Counted from the stretch's first letter, positions 42,590-52,023 are shown. The stretch: 64,000 nucleotides of DNA from Rhodobacteraceae bacterium M385 (GCA_025141835.1 CP081102.1:2046001-2110000), one strand, 5' to 3'. Numbers and translations: made by a program. The notes: a model not told the origin generated them from the letters alone.

Positions 42590-42679
42590 TGGGTATGTCA
42601 CCTGTATGCACAGCCTGTGTACGCCCCGGTGTACGAATGTCACAGCCCCTGGCGGGCCGGTCAGTTAAGGAATACTAAC

Positions 42680-44785
42680 ATGGCAACATCTTCCCGAACG
42701 TCCGACCGCGCGCCCTACGATGGCCCGATCCTCGAAATCGAAAACCTTTCGATCTCCTTCTTCACCCGCCTGCGCGAAATCCCCGCCGTGATGGATTTCT
42801 CTTGCACCGTGATGCCGGGCGAGGCGATGGGGCTGGTGGGCGAGTCGGGCTGCGGCAAATCCACCGTGGCCCTTGGCGTGATGCAGGATCTGGGCGTGAA
42901 CGGGCGGATCGTCGGCGGCACGATCAAGTTCAAAGGACGCGATCTGAATGCGATGTCGCAAGAGGAACTGCGTGACCTGCGCGGGTCCGAGATTGCGATG
43001 ATTTATCAGGAACCCATGGCGTCCCTGAACCCGGCCATGAAGATCGGCAAACAGCTGATGGAAGTGCCGATGATCCACGAAGGCGTGTCCGAGAAAGAGG
43101 CGTATAAGATGGCGCTGGACGTCGTCACAGACGTGCGCCTGCCGGACCCGGAGCGGATGCTGAAAAGCTATCCTCACCAATTGTCGGGCGGCCAACAGCA
43201 GCGCATCGTGATTGCTATGGCCTTGATGTCAAAGCCTTCTTTGCTGATCCTGGATGAACCAACCACGGCCCTTGATGTGACGGTGGAGGCAGGCATCGTG
43301 GACCTTGTGAAGGGTCTGGGCGAGAAGTACGGCACCTCCATGCTGTTCATCTCTCACAACCTTGGGCTGGTGCTGGAAACCTGTGACCGCCTCTGCGTGA
43401 TGTACTCGGGTGAGGCGGTGGAAACCGGCTCTATCGAAGATGTGTTTGACGAGATGCAGCACCCCTATACGCAGGCGCTGTTCCGCTCCATCCCGCTGCC
43501 GGGTGCCGACAAGAACGCCCGCCCGCTTGTGGCGATCCCGGGCAACTTCCCCCTGCCCCATGAGCGGCCTCCGGGGTGTAATTTCGGGCCCCGCTGCGAT
43601 TATTTTGAAAGCGGCCGCTGCGACGCCGCGCCGGTGCCGATGGAACGCGTCCCCGGCAATGACCGCCACGCCTCGCGCTGTGTGAAGTTCAAGGAAATCG
43701 ACTGGAACGCCCCGATCGAGCTGGCCGCAACCACCGAGAAAGCGCCCATCGGCGATGTGGTCCTGAAGGTCGAAAACCTGAAGAAATACTACGAAGTCGC
43801 CGCCAACGCGCTCTTCGGCGGTGGCGACAAAAAGGTGGTTAAAGCCAATGAAACATTGAGCTTTGAGGCCCGCGAGTCCGAGACTTTGGCCATCGTGGGG
43901 GAGTCGGGCTGCGGCAAGTCCACCCTCGCCAAAGTGCTCATGGGCCTAGAGACCGCGACCGACGGCTCCATCGTCATGGGCAGTCAGGAAATTCAGAACA
44001 CCGCGATCGAGGATCGGGACACAAAAACTGTCTCGAACGTCCAGATGGTGTTCCAAAACCCCTTCGACACCCTCAACCCCTCAATGACCGTTGGCCGCCA
44101 AATTATTCGCGCGCTGGAGGTCTTCAAAATCGGCAACAGCGACGCGGATCGGCGCAACCGAATGCTGGAACTGCTCGACCTGGTGAAGCTACCCCGCGCC
44201 TTTGCGGACCGGATGCCGCGCCAGCTTTCAGGCGGCCAGAAACAACGCGTCGGCATCGCGCGCGCTTTTGCGGGCGATGCCAAGATCGTGGTCGCGGATG
44301 AGCCTGTCTCGGCGCTGGATGTGTCGGTGCAAGCCGCAGTCACCGACCTGTTGATGGAGATCCAGCGCCGCGAAAAGACAACGCTTCTGTTCATCTCTCA
44401 TGACCTGTCGATTGTACGCTACCTGTCGGACCGCGTGATGGTGATGTATCTGGGACATGTGGTGGAAATTGGCGATACACAACAAGTGTTTAGCCCACCC
44501 TACCACCCCTATACCGAGGCACTGTTGTCCGCTGTTCCCATCGCCGACACCTCCGTTGAGAAGAAGCATATCGTGTTGGAAGGCGACATTCCCTCGGCCA
44601 TGAACCCGCCCTCGGGCTGTCCGTTCCAGACCCGGTGCAACTGGAAATCCGAAGTGCCCGGTGGCCTATGTGATCGCGACGTGCCTCCGATGCGGACCTT
44701 GGCTGATGGGCACCAGATCAAGTGTCATCTGGCGGAAGATATCCTGGCGCGGATGGACCCGGTGATTAAGATCGCGGCGGAATAG
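42680..44785 (+). CDS. Fused double ATP-binding protein of the peptide-type ABC transporter (DppD-DppF type)
   Basis: The 701-residue protein carries two complete ABC domains. The first has Walker A GESGCGKST (54-62), signature LSGGQQQR and Walker B LLILDEPTTALD. The second has GESGCGKST again near residue 420, LSGGQKQRVGIARAF and VVADEPVSALD. Each is followed by the oligo-dipeptide C-terminal cysteine motif (FGPRCDYFESGRCDA and FQTRCNWKSEVPGGLCD), which may hold an iron-sulfur cluster. The ATG at 42680 follows AAGGA; upstream codons were rejected. It powers the two enlarged permeases. Confidence 0.93.
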   Translation: MATSSRTSDRAPYDGPILEIENLSISFFTRLREIPAVMDFSCTVMPGEAMGLVGESGCGKSTVALGVMQDLGVNGRIVGGTIKFKGRDLNAMSQEELRDLRGSEIAMIYQEPMASLNPAMKIGKQLMEVPMIHEGVSEKEAYKMALDVVTDVRLPDPERMLKSYPHQLSGGQQQRIVIAMALMSKPSLLILDEPTTALDVTVEAGIVDLVKGLGEKYGTSMLFISHNLGLVLETCDRLCVMYSGEAVETGSIEDVFDEMQHPYTQALFRSIPLPGADKNARPLVAIPGNFPLPHERPPGCNFGPRCDYFESGRCDAAPVPMERVPGNDRHASRCVKFKEIDWNAPIELAATTEKAPIGDVVLKVENLKKYYEVAANALFGGGDKKVVKANETLSFEARESETLAIVGESGCGKSTLAKVLMGLETATDGSIVMGSQEIQNTAIEDRDTKTVSNVQMVFQNPFDTLNPSMTVGRQIIRALEVFKIGNSDADRRNRMLELLDLVKLPRAFADRMPRQLSGGQKQRVGIARAFAGDAKIVVADEPVSALDVSVQAAVTDLLMEIQRREKTTLLFISHDLSIVRYLSDRVMVMYLGHVVEIGDTQQVFSPPYHPYTEALLSAVPIADTSVEKKHIVLEGDIPSAMNPPSGCPFQTRCNWKSEVPGGLCDRDVPPMRTLADGHQIKCHLAEDILARMDPVIKIAAE

Positions 44786-44862
44786 GCGACCTGAATAAGC
44801 GACACGGGCCACTGGCCCCATGCGCCCGCCGCTCCATGCGGCGACGGCTGGCCTGAGCGGCT

Positions 44863-44882
44863 CCCCGCCGCGTGCGGTGGGG
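44863..44882. terminator. GC-rich hairpin between the peptide importer and modC
   Basis: CCCCgCCGC and GCGGtGGGG form a stem with one G-T pair in the 117-base gap between converging genes. No T-run is present, so its role as a terminator is weakly supported. Confidence 0.35.
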
Positions 44883-44902
44883 GGCTTGAAGGCCGCCGTG
44901 CC

Positions 44903-45952
44903 CTAGCCTGCGCGGCTAATGTTTCCAGCCGCGACGGCAACGGATTTCAGCACCGCAAAGCCCTGCCACCCCTCGGATAAGTCCATCGCCTTGGCCGAGC
45001 GCCCGGTCACCCTCGCCAGCAAGACGTCATCACCGGAACAAAGCTGCACGATCACCCCCGGCCCGGCCCCTTCGCGTAGGGAAATAACGCTCACAGGGAC
45101 GATATTCAGGGCCGATATCCCCTCGGGTCGCGTGCTGGCCAGCATGATATCTTGCGCCTCCACCCGAACCCGGACCTGCGCACCGATTGGTTGCGACACA
45201 TGGGGCAACAACAACTCACCGCCGGACCAGGTTAATGCCGTTAACCCGTCGTCGTGATGGGCCGCGATGGTAGCGTTCAGCAAAGCCCCCGCCTCTCGCA
45301 CCCCGAACACTGGCACCACATCGGGGTCTGCCAAAACCTCCGCCGCAGGCCCCGCCCGCACCACACGGCCCCCCTCCAGCGCCACGACCGTTGTGGCCAA
45401 TCGCGCGATCTCCGGCACGGAATGGGACACGTAAAGGATCGGTATCCCAACTTCATCGCGCAAGCGCTCCAGATAAGGCAGGATTTCCGCTTTCCGGGAC
45501 TCATCCAGCGCGGCCAAGGGTTCATCGAGCAGTAGCAACCGTGGGGCGCTCAACAGTGCGCGCCCAATGGCCACCCTTTGGGCCTCGCCACCTGACAAGG
45601 CACCGGGGCGGCGGCCGAGCAAGTCGCCGATCCCCAGCATCTCCACCACCGGGCCCATCTCTGCGCCGCGCATCCCGTAGGACAGGTTCGCGCGGACCGA
45701 CATGTGGGGAAATAGGCGTGGTTCTTGGAATACATAGCCGATGCGTCGTTGGGGAACTGGCAGACCATCCAGCGCCATGCCGCCTACCGAGACCTGCGCC
45801 GCGTCTGCTTTAAGAACCCCAGCCACAGCCCTGACAACACTCGTTTTTCCCGCGCCCGATCGCCCAAACAGAGCCGTCACCCCCAAGGGAGCCGAAAACG
45901 CAACGTCCAACGCGAAGCCCGGAAAATCGTGCTTTACCCGAACTTCAAGCAT
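44903..45952 (-). CDS. modC: Molybdate ABC transporter ATP-binding protein
   Basis: ModC hydrolyses ATP to drive molybdate import. The 349-residue protein has Walker A ALFGRSGAGKTSVV, signature LSGGEAQRVAIGRAL, Walker B LLLLDEPLAALD and the switch His in LYVSHSVPE. A C-terminal molybdate-binding (TOBE/Mop-like) domain follows from about residue 275. The ATG at 45952 overlaps modB by 8 bases; an open frame further upstream belongs to modB in another phase. Confidence 0.94.
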   Translation of the reverse strand: MLEVRVKHDFPGFALDVAFSAPLGVTALFGRSGAGKTSVVRAVAGVLKADAAQVSVGGMALDGLPVPQRRIGYVFQEPRLFPHMSVRANLSYGMRGAEMGPVVEMLGIGDLLGRRPGALSGGEAQRVAIGRALLSAPRLLLLDEPLAALDESRKAEILPYLERLRDEVGIPILYVSHSVPEIARLATTVVALEGGRVVRAGPAAEVLADPDVVPVFGVREAGALLNATIAAHHDDGLTALTWSGGELLLPHVSQPIGAQVRVRVEAQDIMLASTRPEGISALNIVPVSVISLREGAGPGVIVQLCSGDDVLLARVTGRSAKAMDLSEGWQGFAVLKSVAVAAGNISRAG

Positions 45953-46646
45953 CGGCGCCCCCGATCCGGATCCTGACCCGCCGCGCGAGCATCTCGGACA
46001 CCAGAAGCGCCCCCATGGCAACAACGACAGACACGATGACCAAGCGCCACGCCGCGCCCTCGCCGCCGGGCATTTGCAGGAAGGCGTAGATGGCCGAGGG
46101 CACGGTGCGCGTGTGGCCGGGGATGTTGGAAACGAACGTAATGGTCGCGCCGAATTCGCCCATCGCCTTGGCAAACGCCAGCACGGTTCCGGTCAATATG
46201 CCCGGCGCCATCAGGGGCAGCGTGATCGTGGTAAACACCCTTAACCTTGACGCGCCCAGAGTGCTGGCGGCCTCTTCCAACTTGGGGTCCACGGCCTCCA
46301 GAGATAGGCGAATGGCCCGCACCATCAGCGGAAACGCCATGATCGCCGCGGCCAATGCCGCGCCTGTCCAGCGGAAGGCAACGCCGAGGCCAAGCGCCTC
46401 TAACGCCGCGCCCAAGGGGGCTTGGGGACCGAAGATAACCAACAAAAGGTAGCCTGTGACGACGGGCGGCAGGATCAGCGGCAAGTGGACGAAACCGTTA
46501 AGAAGGCTGTGACCGGGGAAGCGTTTGCGGGCCAAGACGTAGGCCACCGCGATGCCAAATGGCAGCGATGCCAGCGTCGCGGTCAGGGCCACGCGGAGGG
46601 ATAGAGTCAAGGCCTCCCATTCGGCGGGGCCGAGAAACCCATTCAT
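45945..46646 (-). CDS. modB: Molybdate ABC transporter permease
   Basis: The 233-residue inner-membrane permease has five to six membrane segments and the EAA loop EEAASTLGASRLRVFTTITLPL. It begins MNGFLGPAEWEALTLSLRVAL, the usual ModB start. Its ATG overlaps the modA stop by 4 bases, and modC overlaps its 3' end, so the three genes form a coupled operon. Confidence 0.94.
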   Translation of the reverse strand: MNGFLGPAEWEALTLSLRVALTATLASLPFGIAVAYVLARKRFPGHSLLNGFVHLPLILPPVVTGYLLLVIFGPQAPLGAALEALGLGVAFRWTGAALAAAIMAFPLMVRAIRLSLEAVDPKLEEAASTLGASRLRVFTTITLPLMAPGILTGTVLAFAKAMGEFGATITFVSNIPGHTRTVPSAIYAFLQMPGGEGAAWRLVIVSVVVAMGALLVSEMLARRVRIRIGGADA

Positions 46647-47386
46647 TGCGGCGCGGCCCTAAAGCCAGCCTGACTGAAGATAACCCGCGCGGTTTCCCCT
46701 TGCAGGAACTCAACAAATTCAATCGCTTGCGGCGCGGCATTCAAGGTTAACGCGGCTGGGTAGCGGATTGGCGGGTGCCACCGATCTGGCGCAAGGGTAA
46801 GGATCGAAACGCGCGGGTCTGCGAGTGCTTCCGTTTGGTAAACGATGCCCCGCCCCACCGCGCCGGTGGCCACCAGAAGCGTTGCGGCGCGGACGTTATC
46901 GGCCTCCACCACCTGATCTTGCAGCTCCTCCCAGAGGCCCATCGCCTCCAATACCGCACGGCCATAGATGCCCGCAGGCACGGAATCTGTCAGGGCCATG
47001 GCGAAGCGACCCTCATAGGGTTCCGGGATCGTGTTGAGGTTCAGGGCTTCATAAGCCTCGGTATTGATCACCAAGGCCATCGTGTTGCCAAGGATATCGC
47101 GGCGGCTGTCATCTTGCAGGACGCCGCTTTCTTCCAGCACATCCATCCAGTCGGCATTGGCCAGAAACACCACATCCGCCGGAGCGCCCGCTTGCACCTG
47201 CCGCGCCAATGCAGAGGACCCCGCGTAGGCGAGGGTGACAGAATGGCCTGTCTCTTCTTCCCATGCCGCGGCAACACGGTCGAGCGGCCCTGCCAAGCTG
47301 GCGGCGGCAAACACAAGTATATTCTCTGCCCGTGCCGGCAGCGTCAGAAGGATAGAGATCAAACAGCTAAGAAATAGTGAACGCAT
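46643..47386 (-). CDS. modA: Molybdate ABC transporter periplasmic binding protein
   Basis: This 247-residue secreted protein has a signal peptide (MRSLFLSCLISILLTLPARA, cleavage before ENI). The mature protein shows the ModA pattern: ILVFAAASLAGPLDRVAAAW, YAGSSALARQVQAGAPADVVFLA and residues for oxyanion binding in these loops. The start at 47386 gives a proper signal peptide; an ATG 12 codons upstream would extend it awkwardly. No ModE-type operator was recognised upstream. Confidence 0.92.
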   Translation of the reverse strand: MRSLFLSCLISILLTLPARAENILVFAAASLAGPLDRVAAAWEEETGHSVTLAYAGSSALARQVQAGAPADVVFLANADWMDVLEESGVLQDDSRRDILGNTMALVINTEAYEALNLNTIPEPYEGRFAMALTDSVPAGIYGRAVLEAMGLWEELQDQVVEADNVRAATLLVATGAVGRGIVYQTEALADPRVSILTLAPDRWHPPIRYPAALTLNAAPQAIEFVEFLQGETARVIFSQAGFRAAPQ

Positions 47387-47513
47387 GGCGAAGACTATCG
47401 CCTGCCTTGCGGGGTTGGGCAAGCGGGGATGGTGTTTGGGCGTCAGGTAAACGTCGTTGGGGAACGCATTGAAATTAGGGAAAAATTAACCCGCGAAGCC
47501 GTGTGTCAGGCAG

Positions 47514-47540
47514 AAAAAAGGGAGGGCACTTGGCCCTCCC
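47514..47540 (-). terminator. Rho-independent terminator downstream of nrdJ
   Basis: GGGAGGGC (47520-47527) pairs with GCCCTCCC (47533-47540) around a 5-base loop, and on the minus strand runs into six T residues. It is 205 bases after the nrdJ stop. Confidence 0.85.
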
Positions 47541-47684
47541 TAGGTTCGCTGATCAGGCTCTGATATTTGACTGCCCGTCGTGTTCTGCCTGCGGCCTGAT
47601 CGGCGTCTGGGGCGAGCGCACCCGCCCCGGAACTCAGGTACCAAGTCTGGTGAGGACCTTGGCACCCGAATGGTTGGCGGGACC

Positions 47685-47727
47685 AAAACTCTTTCAAGAG
47701 TTTTACAAATTCCTTGCAAGGAATTTG
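47685..47727. repeat. Two adjacent palindromes after nrdJ
   Basis: AAAACTCTT/AAGAGTTTT (47685-47704) is followed after one base by a perfect 22-base palindrome of half-site CAAATTCCTTG (47706-47727). They start 17 bases after the nrdJ stop. Confidence 0.6.
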
Positions 47728-47744
47728 GCCCCGGTATCCTCTGT

Positions 47745-50700
47745 TCAGCTACACCCGGACGTCCCGCCGCAGGTGTTGCACTTCATGCAGGTGCCGTTGC
47801 GCACCAGCGTGTAGTTACCGCATTCGCCGCAGGCCTCGCCCTCATAGCCCTGCATCTTCGCCTTTGTGCGGGCGTCAACGGCGACAGAGCCGGTGGAGAC
47901 GGCCGTGGTGGAGGTTGCCGCCGCCATGGTGCCGCCGCCCTTGGTTTCAGGCACCAGCGTTTCCAGCGTGGCGACCGGGTCAGCGGCCATGCCGCCTTGC
48001 AGAACGTGCAGCTCTTGTGGGGCGCGGTTGCGCAGGTAACCGGTGGAGGCCACTTGCTTGAGCACATCAACGGCGGAGGTAGCACGGGAGCCCGGCACTT
48101 CCTCGAAGTTGCGCACGCCCTCTTCCTGCCCACGGCCCACATCGTCAAACGTGTCGCCTTTTGGAGCCACATGGGCCAAATCGGTGCGGTCCAGATAGGA
48201 CACGGCCAACTCGCGGAAGATGTAGTCGAGGATCGAGGTCGCGTTCTTAATCGTCTCGTTGCCCTGGACCATGCCCGATGGCTCGAACTTGGTGAAGGTG
48301 AAGGCGTCCACAAACTCTTCCAGTGGCACGCCGTATTGCAGGCCCACGGACACGGCGATGGCGAAGTTGTTCATCATCGCGCGGAAGCCAGCGCCTTCCT
48401 TGTGCATGTCGATGAAGATCTCGCCCAGATTGCCGTCTTCATATTCACCGGTGCGCAGGTAGACCTTGTGGCCGCCCACGATGGCTTTCTGAGTGTAGCC
48501 CTTGCGGCGCTGAGGCATCTTTTCCCGAGCGCGGGAGATTTCTTTAACGATAATCTTCTCGACGACCTTCTCCGCCAGCACGTTGGCTTTCTGCTGCGGT
48601 GTGCCCGTTTCCAGGATTTCCGCGGCATCGTCGTCGTCCTCGACCAAGGCAGCGGCCAGAGGTTGCGACAGTTTGGAGCCGTCACGATACAGAGCGTTGG
48701 CTTTCACCCCCAAGGACCAAGACAGCTCGTAGGCTTTCTGGCAATCCTCGATAGAGGCGTGGTTGGCCATGTTGATCGTCTTGGAAATCGCACCCGAGAT
48801 AAAGGACTGGGACGCGGCCATCATGTGGATGTGGCTATCCACGCTGAGGTAGCGTTTGCCTTTTTTCCCGCAGGGGTTCGCGCAGTCGAACACGCTAAGG
48901 TGCTCGTCCTTCAGGAACGGTGCGCCTTCCAAGGTCATGGTCCCACAGACGTGATCGTTTGCGGCTTCAATATCAGCTTTGGAGAAGCCGAGGTGACGCA
49001 GCAGGTCGAACGTGGGATCGTTCAGTTTTTCCGCAGGGATACCAAGGGTTTCGGTGCAGAAGTCTGCGCCGAGAGTCCACTGGTTAAACACGAAGCGGAT
49101 ATCGAAGGCTTGTGGCAAGGCCTCTTCGATCTTGGTGATTTCAGCGGGGCCGAAACCATGCCCGATCAGGCTGGTGTGGTTGATGCCGGGCGCCTGACCG
49201 ATGGTGCCGTGTCCAACCGCATAGGCGATGATCTCTTCGATCTGGCTGGAGGAATAGCCCAGTGTCTCCAGCGCGGCAGGCACAGACTGGTTGATGATCT
49301 TGAAGTAACCGCCACCGGCCAGCTTCTTGAACTTCACCAGGGCGAAGTCCGGCTCGATGCCGGTGGTGTCGCAGTCCATCACAAGGCCGATGGTGCCCGT
49401 GGGCGCCACAACGGTTGCTTGCGCGTTGCGGTAGCCGTGCTGCTCGCCCAGGGTCAACGCTTCGTCCCATGCTTGCTTGGCAAGGCTGACCAGCGTTTGG
49501 TCGGGGCAGTTGGCGTGGTCGAGGGCAACGGGGTTCACGTTCACCGCCTCATAGCCGTCGGTCTTGCCGTAGGCCGCGTTGCGGTGGTTGCGGATCACCC
49601 GCAGCATGTGCTCGCGGTTCTTCTTGTAGCCTGCGAAGGGCCCAAGCTCGGAAGCGATCTCGGCGGAGGTCGCATAAGCCACACCGGTCATGATCGCGGT
49701 GAGCGAGCCGCACAAGGCGCGGCCTTCGGCGCTGTCATAGGAATGCCCCATGTTCATCAGCAAGCCGCCGATGTTGGCGAAGCCAAGGCCAAGGGTGCGG
49801 AAGTCGTAGGAGCGTTGGGCGATTTCCTTGGAGGGGAACTGCGCCATCATCACCGAGATTTCCAGCGTCAGCGTCCAAAGACGGCAGGCGTGGATGTAGC
49901 TTTCCGCGTCAAAAGTACCGCCATTGTAGAAGGTCAGCAGGTTCATCGACGCCAGGTTACAAGCGGTGTCGTCAAGGAACATGTATTCAGAGCACGGGTT
50001 GGAGCCGCGAATTTCGCCGTCCTCGGGGCATGTGTGCCATGCGTTGACCGTGTCGTGGTACTGGATGCCGGGATCGGCACAGGCCCAAGCGGCGTGGCCG
50101 ACTTTTTCCCACAGGTCGCGGGCTTTGATCGTCTTGGCAACCTCGCCGTCGCGGCGGTTCATCAAGCTCCAGTCGTCGTCGTTTTCAACGGCCTTGAGGA
50201 AGGCATCGGTGACGCGGATGGAGTTGTTGGAGTTCTGGCCAGAGACCGAGTTATACGCCTCGCTGTCCCAATCGGTGTCGTATGTCGGGAACTCAATGCT
50301 GGTGTGGCCCTGCTTGGCGTAATCCAGTACGCGCTTGACATAAGTCTCGGGGATCATGACCTTTTTGGCTTCGCGGATCGCGCCTTTCAGAGCGTCGTTC
50401 TTGGCCGGGTCAACCGCATCATCCAGGGAGCCGTCCCATGTCTTGATTGCGCCGAAGATACCGTTAAGCATCTTTTCGTGCATCTTGGAACCGGCCACGA
50501 TGGAAGCAACTTTCTGCTCCTCCAGCACTTTCCATTCGATGAATTCTTCCACATCGGGGTGGTCGGCATCGACGATAACCATTTTGGCCGCGCGGCGCGT
50601 GGTGCCGCCGGACTTGATCGCGCCGGCCGCGCGGTCACCGATCTTCAGGAAGCCCATCAAACCGCTCGATTTACCGCCGCCCGACAGTTTCTCGCCCTCA

Positions 50701-51419
50701 CCGCGCAGGTGAGAGAAGTTGGTGCCGGTGCCAGAGCCGTATTTGAACAGACGCGCTTCACGCACCCAAAGGTCCATGATCCCGCCGTCGTTCACCAAAT
50801 CGTCCTGTACGCCTTGAATGAAGCAGGCGTGGGGCTGTGGATGCTCATAGGAAGAGGTGGATTTCGTCAGCTTGCCGGTCTTGTAGTCCACATAATGGTG
50901 GCCCTGCGCGGGGCCGTCGATGCCATAGGCCCAATGCAGGCCCGTGTTGAACCACTGCGGGCTGTTGGGCGCTGCCATCTGGCGCGCCAGCATCAGCTGC
51001 ATTTCGTCGAAATAGGCCTGCGCGTCCGCTTCAGAGGTGAAGTAGCCGCCCTTCCAGCCCCAGTAGGCCCAAGCGCCCGCAAGGCGCCGGAAGACCTGCT
51101 TGGCGGACGTTTCGCCGCCATAACGCTGGTCTTCCGGCATAGCCTCCAGTGCCTTTTCGTCGGCCACGTGGCGCTGAAGGAATGCGGGGACGCCCTTTTC
51201 TTTCACTGGTTTCGTTGCCGCGGGCACGCCTGCTTTGCGGAAGTATTTCTGGGCGATCACGTCCGAGGCAACCTGGCTCCAGCCGGTCGGCACTTCGACG
51301 TTGTCGAGCTTGAACACGATCGTCCCGTCGGGGTTACGAATCTCCGACGTTGTCGTCGTGAAAGTCTGATCCGCATACACATCCGCGCCGTCGCGGGTAA
51401 ATCGCCGTTCAATCTTCAT
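47745..51419 (-). CDS. nrdJ: Adenosylcobalamin-dependent (class II) ribonucleoside-diphosphate reductase
   Basis: NrdJ reduces ribonucleotides to deoxyribonucleotides using a radical from adenosylcobalamin. The 1224-residue protein is the long alphaproteobacterial form: MAAPNSPQWFNTGLHW, ACFIQGVQDDL, KYGSGTGTNFSHLRG, and substrate loops such as RGSNPCSEYMFLDDTACNLAS with active-site cysteine and glutamate. A TSCPD-type region and a C-terminal zinc ribbon end it (CGECGNYTL, CMKCNTCGGTSGCS). The start is preceded by AAAGAGG. No B12 riboswitch is evident upstream. NrdR-like boxes are proposed at 51639 and 51925. Confidence 0.96.
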   Translation of the reverse strand: MKIERRFTRDGADVYADQTFTTTTSEIRNPDGTIVFKLDNVEVPTGWSQVASDVIAQKYFRKAGVPAATKPVKEKGVPAFLQRHVADEKALEAMPEDQRYGGETSAKQVFRRLAGAWAYWGWKGGYFTSEADAQAYFDEMQLMLARQMAAPNSPQWFNTGLHWAYGIDGPAQGHHYVDYKTGKLTKSTSSYEHPQPHACFIQGVQDDLVNDGGIMDLWVREARLFKYGSGTGTNFSHLRGEGEKLSGGGKSSGLMGFLKIGDRAAGAIKSGGTTRRAAKMVIVDADHPDVEEFIEWKVLEEQKVASIVAGSKMHEKMLNGIFGAIKTWDGSLDDAVDPAKNDALKGAIREAKKVMIPETYVKRVLDYAKQGHTSIEFPTYDTDWDSEAYNSVSGQNSNNSIRVTDAFLKAVENDDDWSLMNRRDGEVAKTIKARDLWEKVGHAAWACADPGIQYHDTVNAWHTCPEDGEIRGSNPCSEYMFLDDTACNLASMNLLTFYNGGTFDAESYIHACRLWTLTLEISVMMAQFPSKEIAQRSYDFRTLGLGFANIGGLLMNMGHSYDSAEGRALCGSLTAIMTGVAYATSAEIASELGPFAGYKKNREHMLRVIRNHRNAAYGKTDGYEAVNVNPVALDHANCPDQTLVSLAKQAWDEALTLGEQHGYRNAQATVVAPTGTIGLVMDCDTTGIEPDFALVKFKKLAGGGYFKIINQSVPAALETLGYSSSQIEEIIAYAVGHGTIGQAPGINHTSLIGHGFGPAEITKIEEALPQAFDIRFVFNQWTLGADFCTETLGIPAEKLNDPTFDLLRHLGFSKADIEAANDHVCGTMTLEGAPFLKDEHLSVFDCANPCGKKGKRYLSVDSHIHMMAASQSFISGAISKTINMANHASIEDCQKAYELSWSLGVKANALYRDGSKLSQPLAAALVEDDDDAAEILETGTPQQKANVLAEKVVEKIIVKEISRAREKMPQRRKGYTQKAIVGGHKVYLRTGEYEDGNLGEIFIDMHKEGAGFRAMMNNFAIAVSVGLQYGVPLEEFVDAFTFTKFEPSGMVQGNETIKNATSILDYIFRELAVSYLDRTDLAHVAPKGDTFDDVGRGQEEGVRNFEEVPGSRATSAVDVLKQVASTGYLRNRAPQELHVLQGGMAADPVATLETLVPETKGGGTMAAATSTTAVSTGSVAVDARTKAKMQGYEGEACGECGNYTLVRNGTCMKCNTCGGTSGCS

Positions 51420-51638
51420 GAATCTGCCTCTTTAAATTCTCACCAGAGCCTGCGGCCCATGTCCCATCCAAGCGGTCTGCCAGGGTCTTCTGCCCTCTGA
51501 CCGTTCTAATCTTAGGAGCGCGTTAACAAATGCGTCGCGCACATCTTTCGTGTCGGCCGCAGATTGCTCGCGGTCGGCTATCCAAGAATGCACTCGTATC
51601 GTTACTGCTGAGGTTGCCCCCTGCCCCTGCCGGCGCTG

Positions 51639-51651
51639 CGCTATATGTGGT
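51639..51651 (-). promoter_or_regulatory. NrdR-like box upstream of nrdJ
   Basis: On the minus strand ACCACATATAGCG resembles half of the NrdR consensus (CwATATwG core). A near copy on the plus strand, CACTACATATAGTG at 51925-51938, matches it at 11 of 13 bases after the first C. Tandem boxes usually lie about three helical turns apart; here they are 286 bases apart, so the call is weak. Confidence 0.3.
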
Positions 51652-51795
51652 AGCGCTTGATCCGACAAACACTAAGTGGCGTATCTGGACCAATCGGGTC
51701 AATCACTTTTTTGGATAATCCACAGGGAAATATACCTTGCAATCGAGACCGATCAGCGGGGGCTCTTTTTGCTAGGTGATTCCTGCACAGAGGCA

Positions 51796-51990
51796 TCATC
51801 TTTCAACAATGTAAGGGTTTTCCTTTAAATCGGGCGGGATAGCAGACGTGGTACATATAAAGCCGCGTGATTCACGCCACCGTTTCCATGCAACGCCCGC
51901 CCAATTCAGCACGGGTCCCCCGCGCACTACATATAGTGGGTTCATGACAGAAAAGTCACAGACAACCCGATATTGCGTGGGAACGGCCAA
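51796..51990 (-). CDS. Doubtful 64-residue reading frame next to tRNA-Pro
   Basis: The frame starts 33 bases after the tRNA 3' end and encodes a protein with CTTSAIPPDLKENPYIVE near the C-terminus. I do not recognise it, and no good ribosome-binding site was found. It might be a remnant of an element once inserted at the tRNA, but no integrase or duplicated tRNA end is visible. Confidence 0.25.
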   Translation of the reverse strand: MAVPTQYRVVCDFSVMNPLYVVRGGPVLNWAGVAWKRWRESRGFICTTSAIPPDLKENPYIVER

Positions 51991-52023
51991 ATCGGCCCCA
52001 ATATTTAGATTGTGCTGAAAAAG

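Larger units (their letters stand above)
47387..47744. other. Intergenic region between modA and nrdJ with several hairpins, no gene
   Basis: No convincing reading frame is present. From right to left it holds a 22-base palindrome, an AAAACTCTT hairpin, GGTACCAAG/CTTGGCACC (47638-47666, one mismatch), then the nrdJ terminator, and finally the modA promoter region (about 47390-47510) where no clear box was recognised. Confidence 0.6.
51420..52023. other. Intergenic region between nrdJ and tRNA-Pro
   Basis: This 604-base stretch is more AT-rich than its surroundings and holds the nrdJ promoter region. No riboswitch, insertion sequence or convincing large gene is visible. A 64-codon frame (51796-51990) and two NrdR-like boxes are the only structures noted. 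Confidence 0.6.

Noticed and set aside
47387..47480. ModE-type molybdate operator before modA
   Set aside because: No inverted repeat resembling the known Mo-box could be found.
47580..51500. 1306-codon plus-strand open frame covering nrdJ
   Set aside because: It is the exact antisense of nrdJ, has no family-like motifs and arises from strong third-position G/C bias. The nrdJ strand carries all expected active-site and zinc-ribbon motifs.
51420..51700. Cobalamin riboswitch upstream of nrdJ
   Set aside because: The conserved B12 box and the neighbouring riboswitch core were not found on the minus strand.
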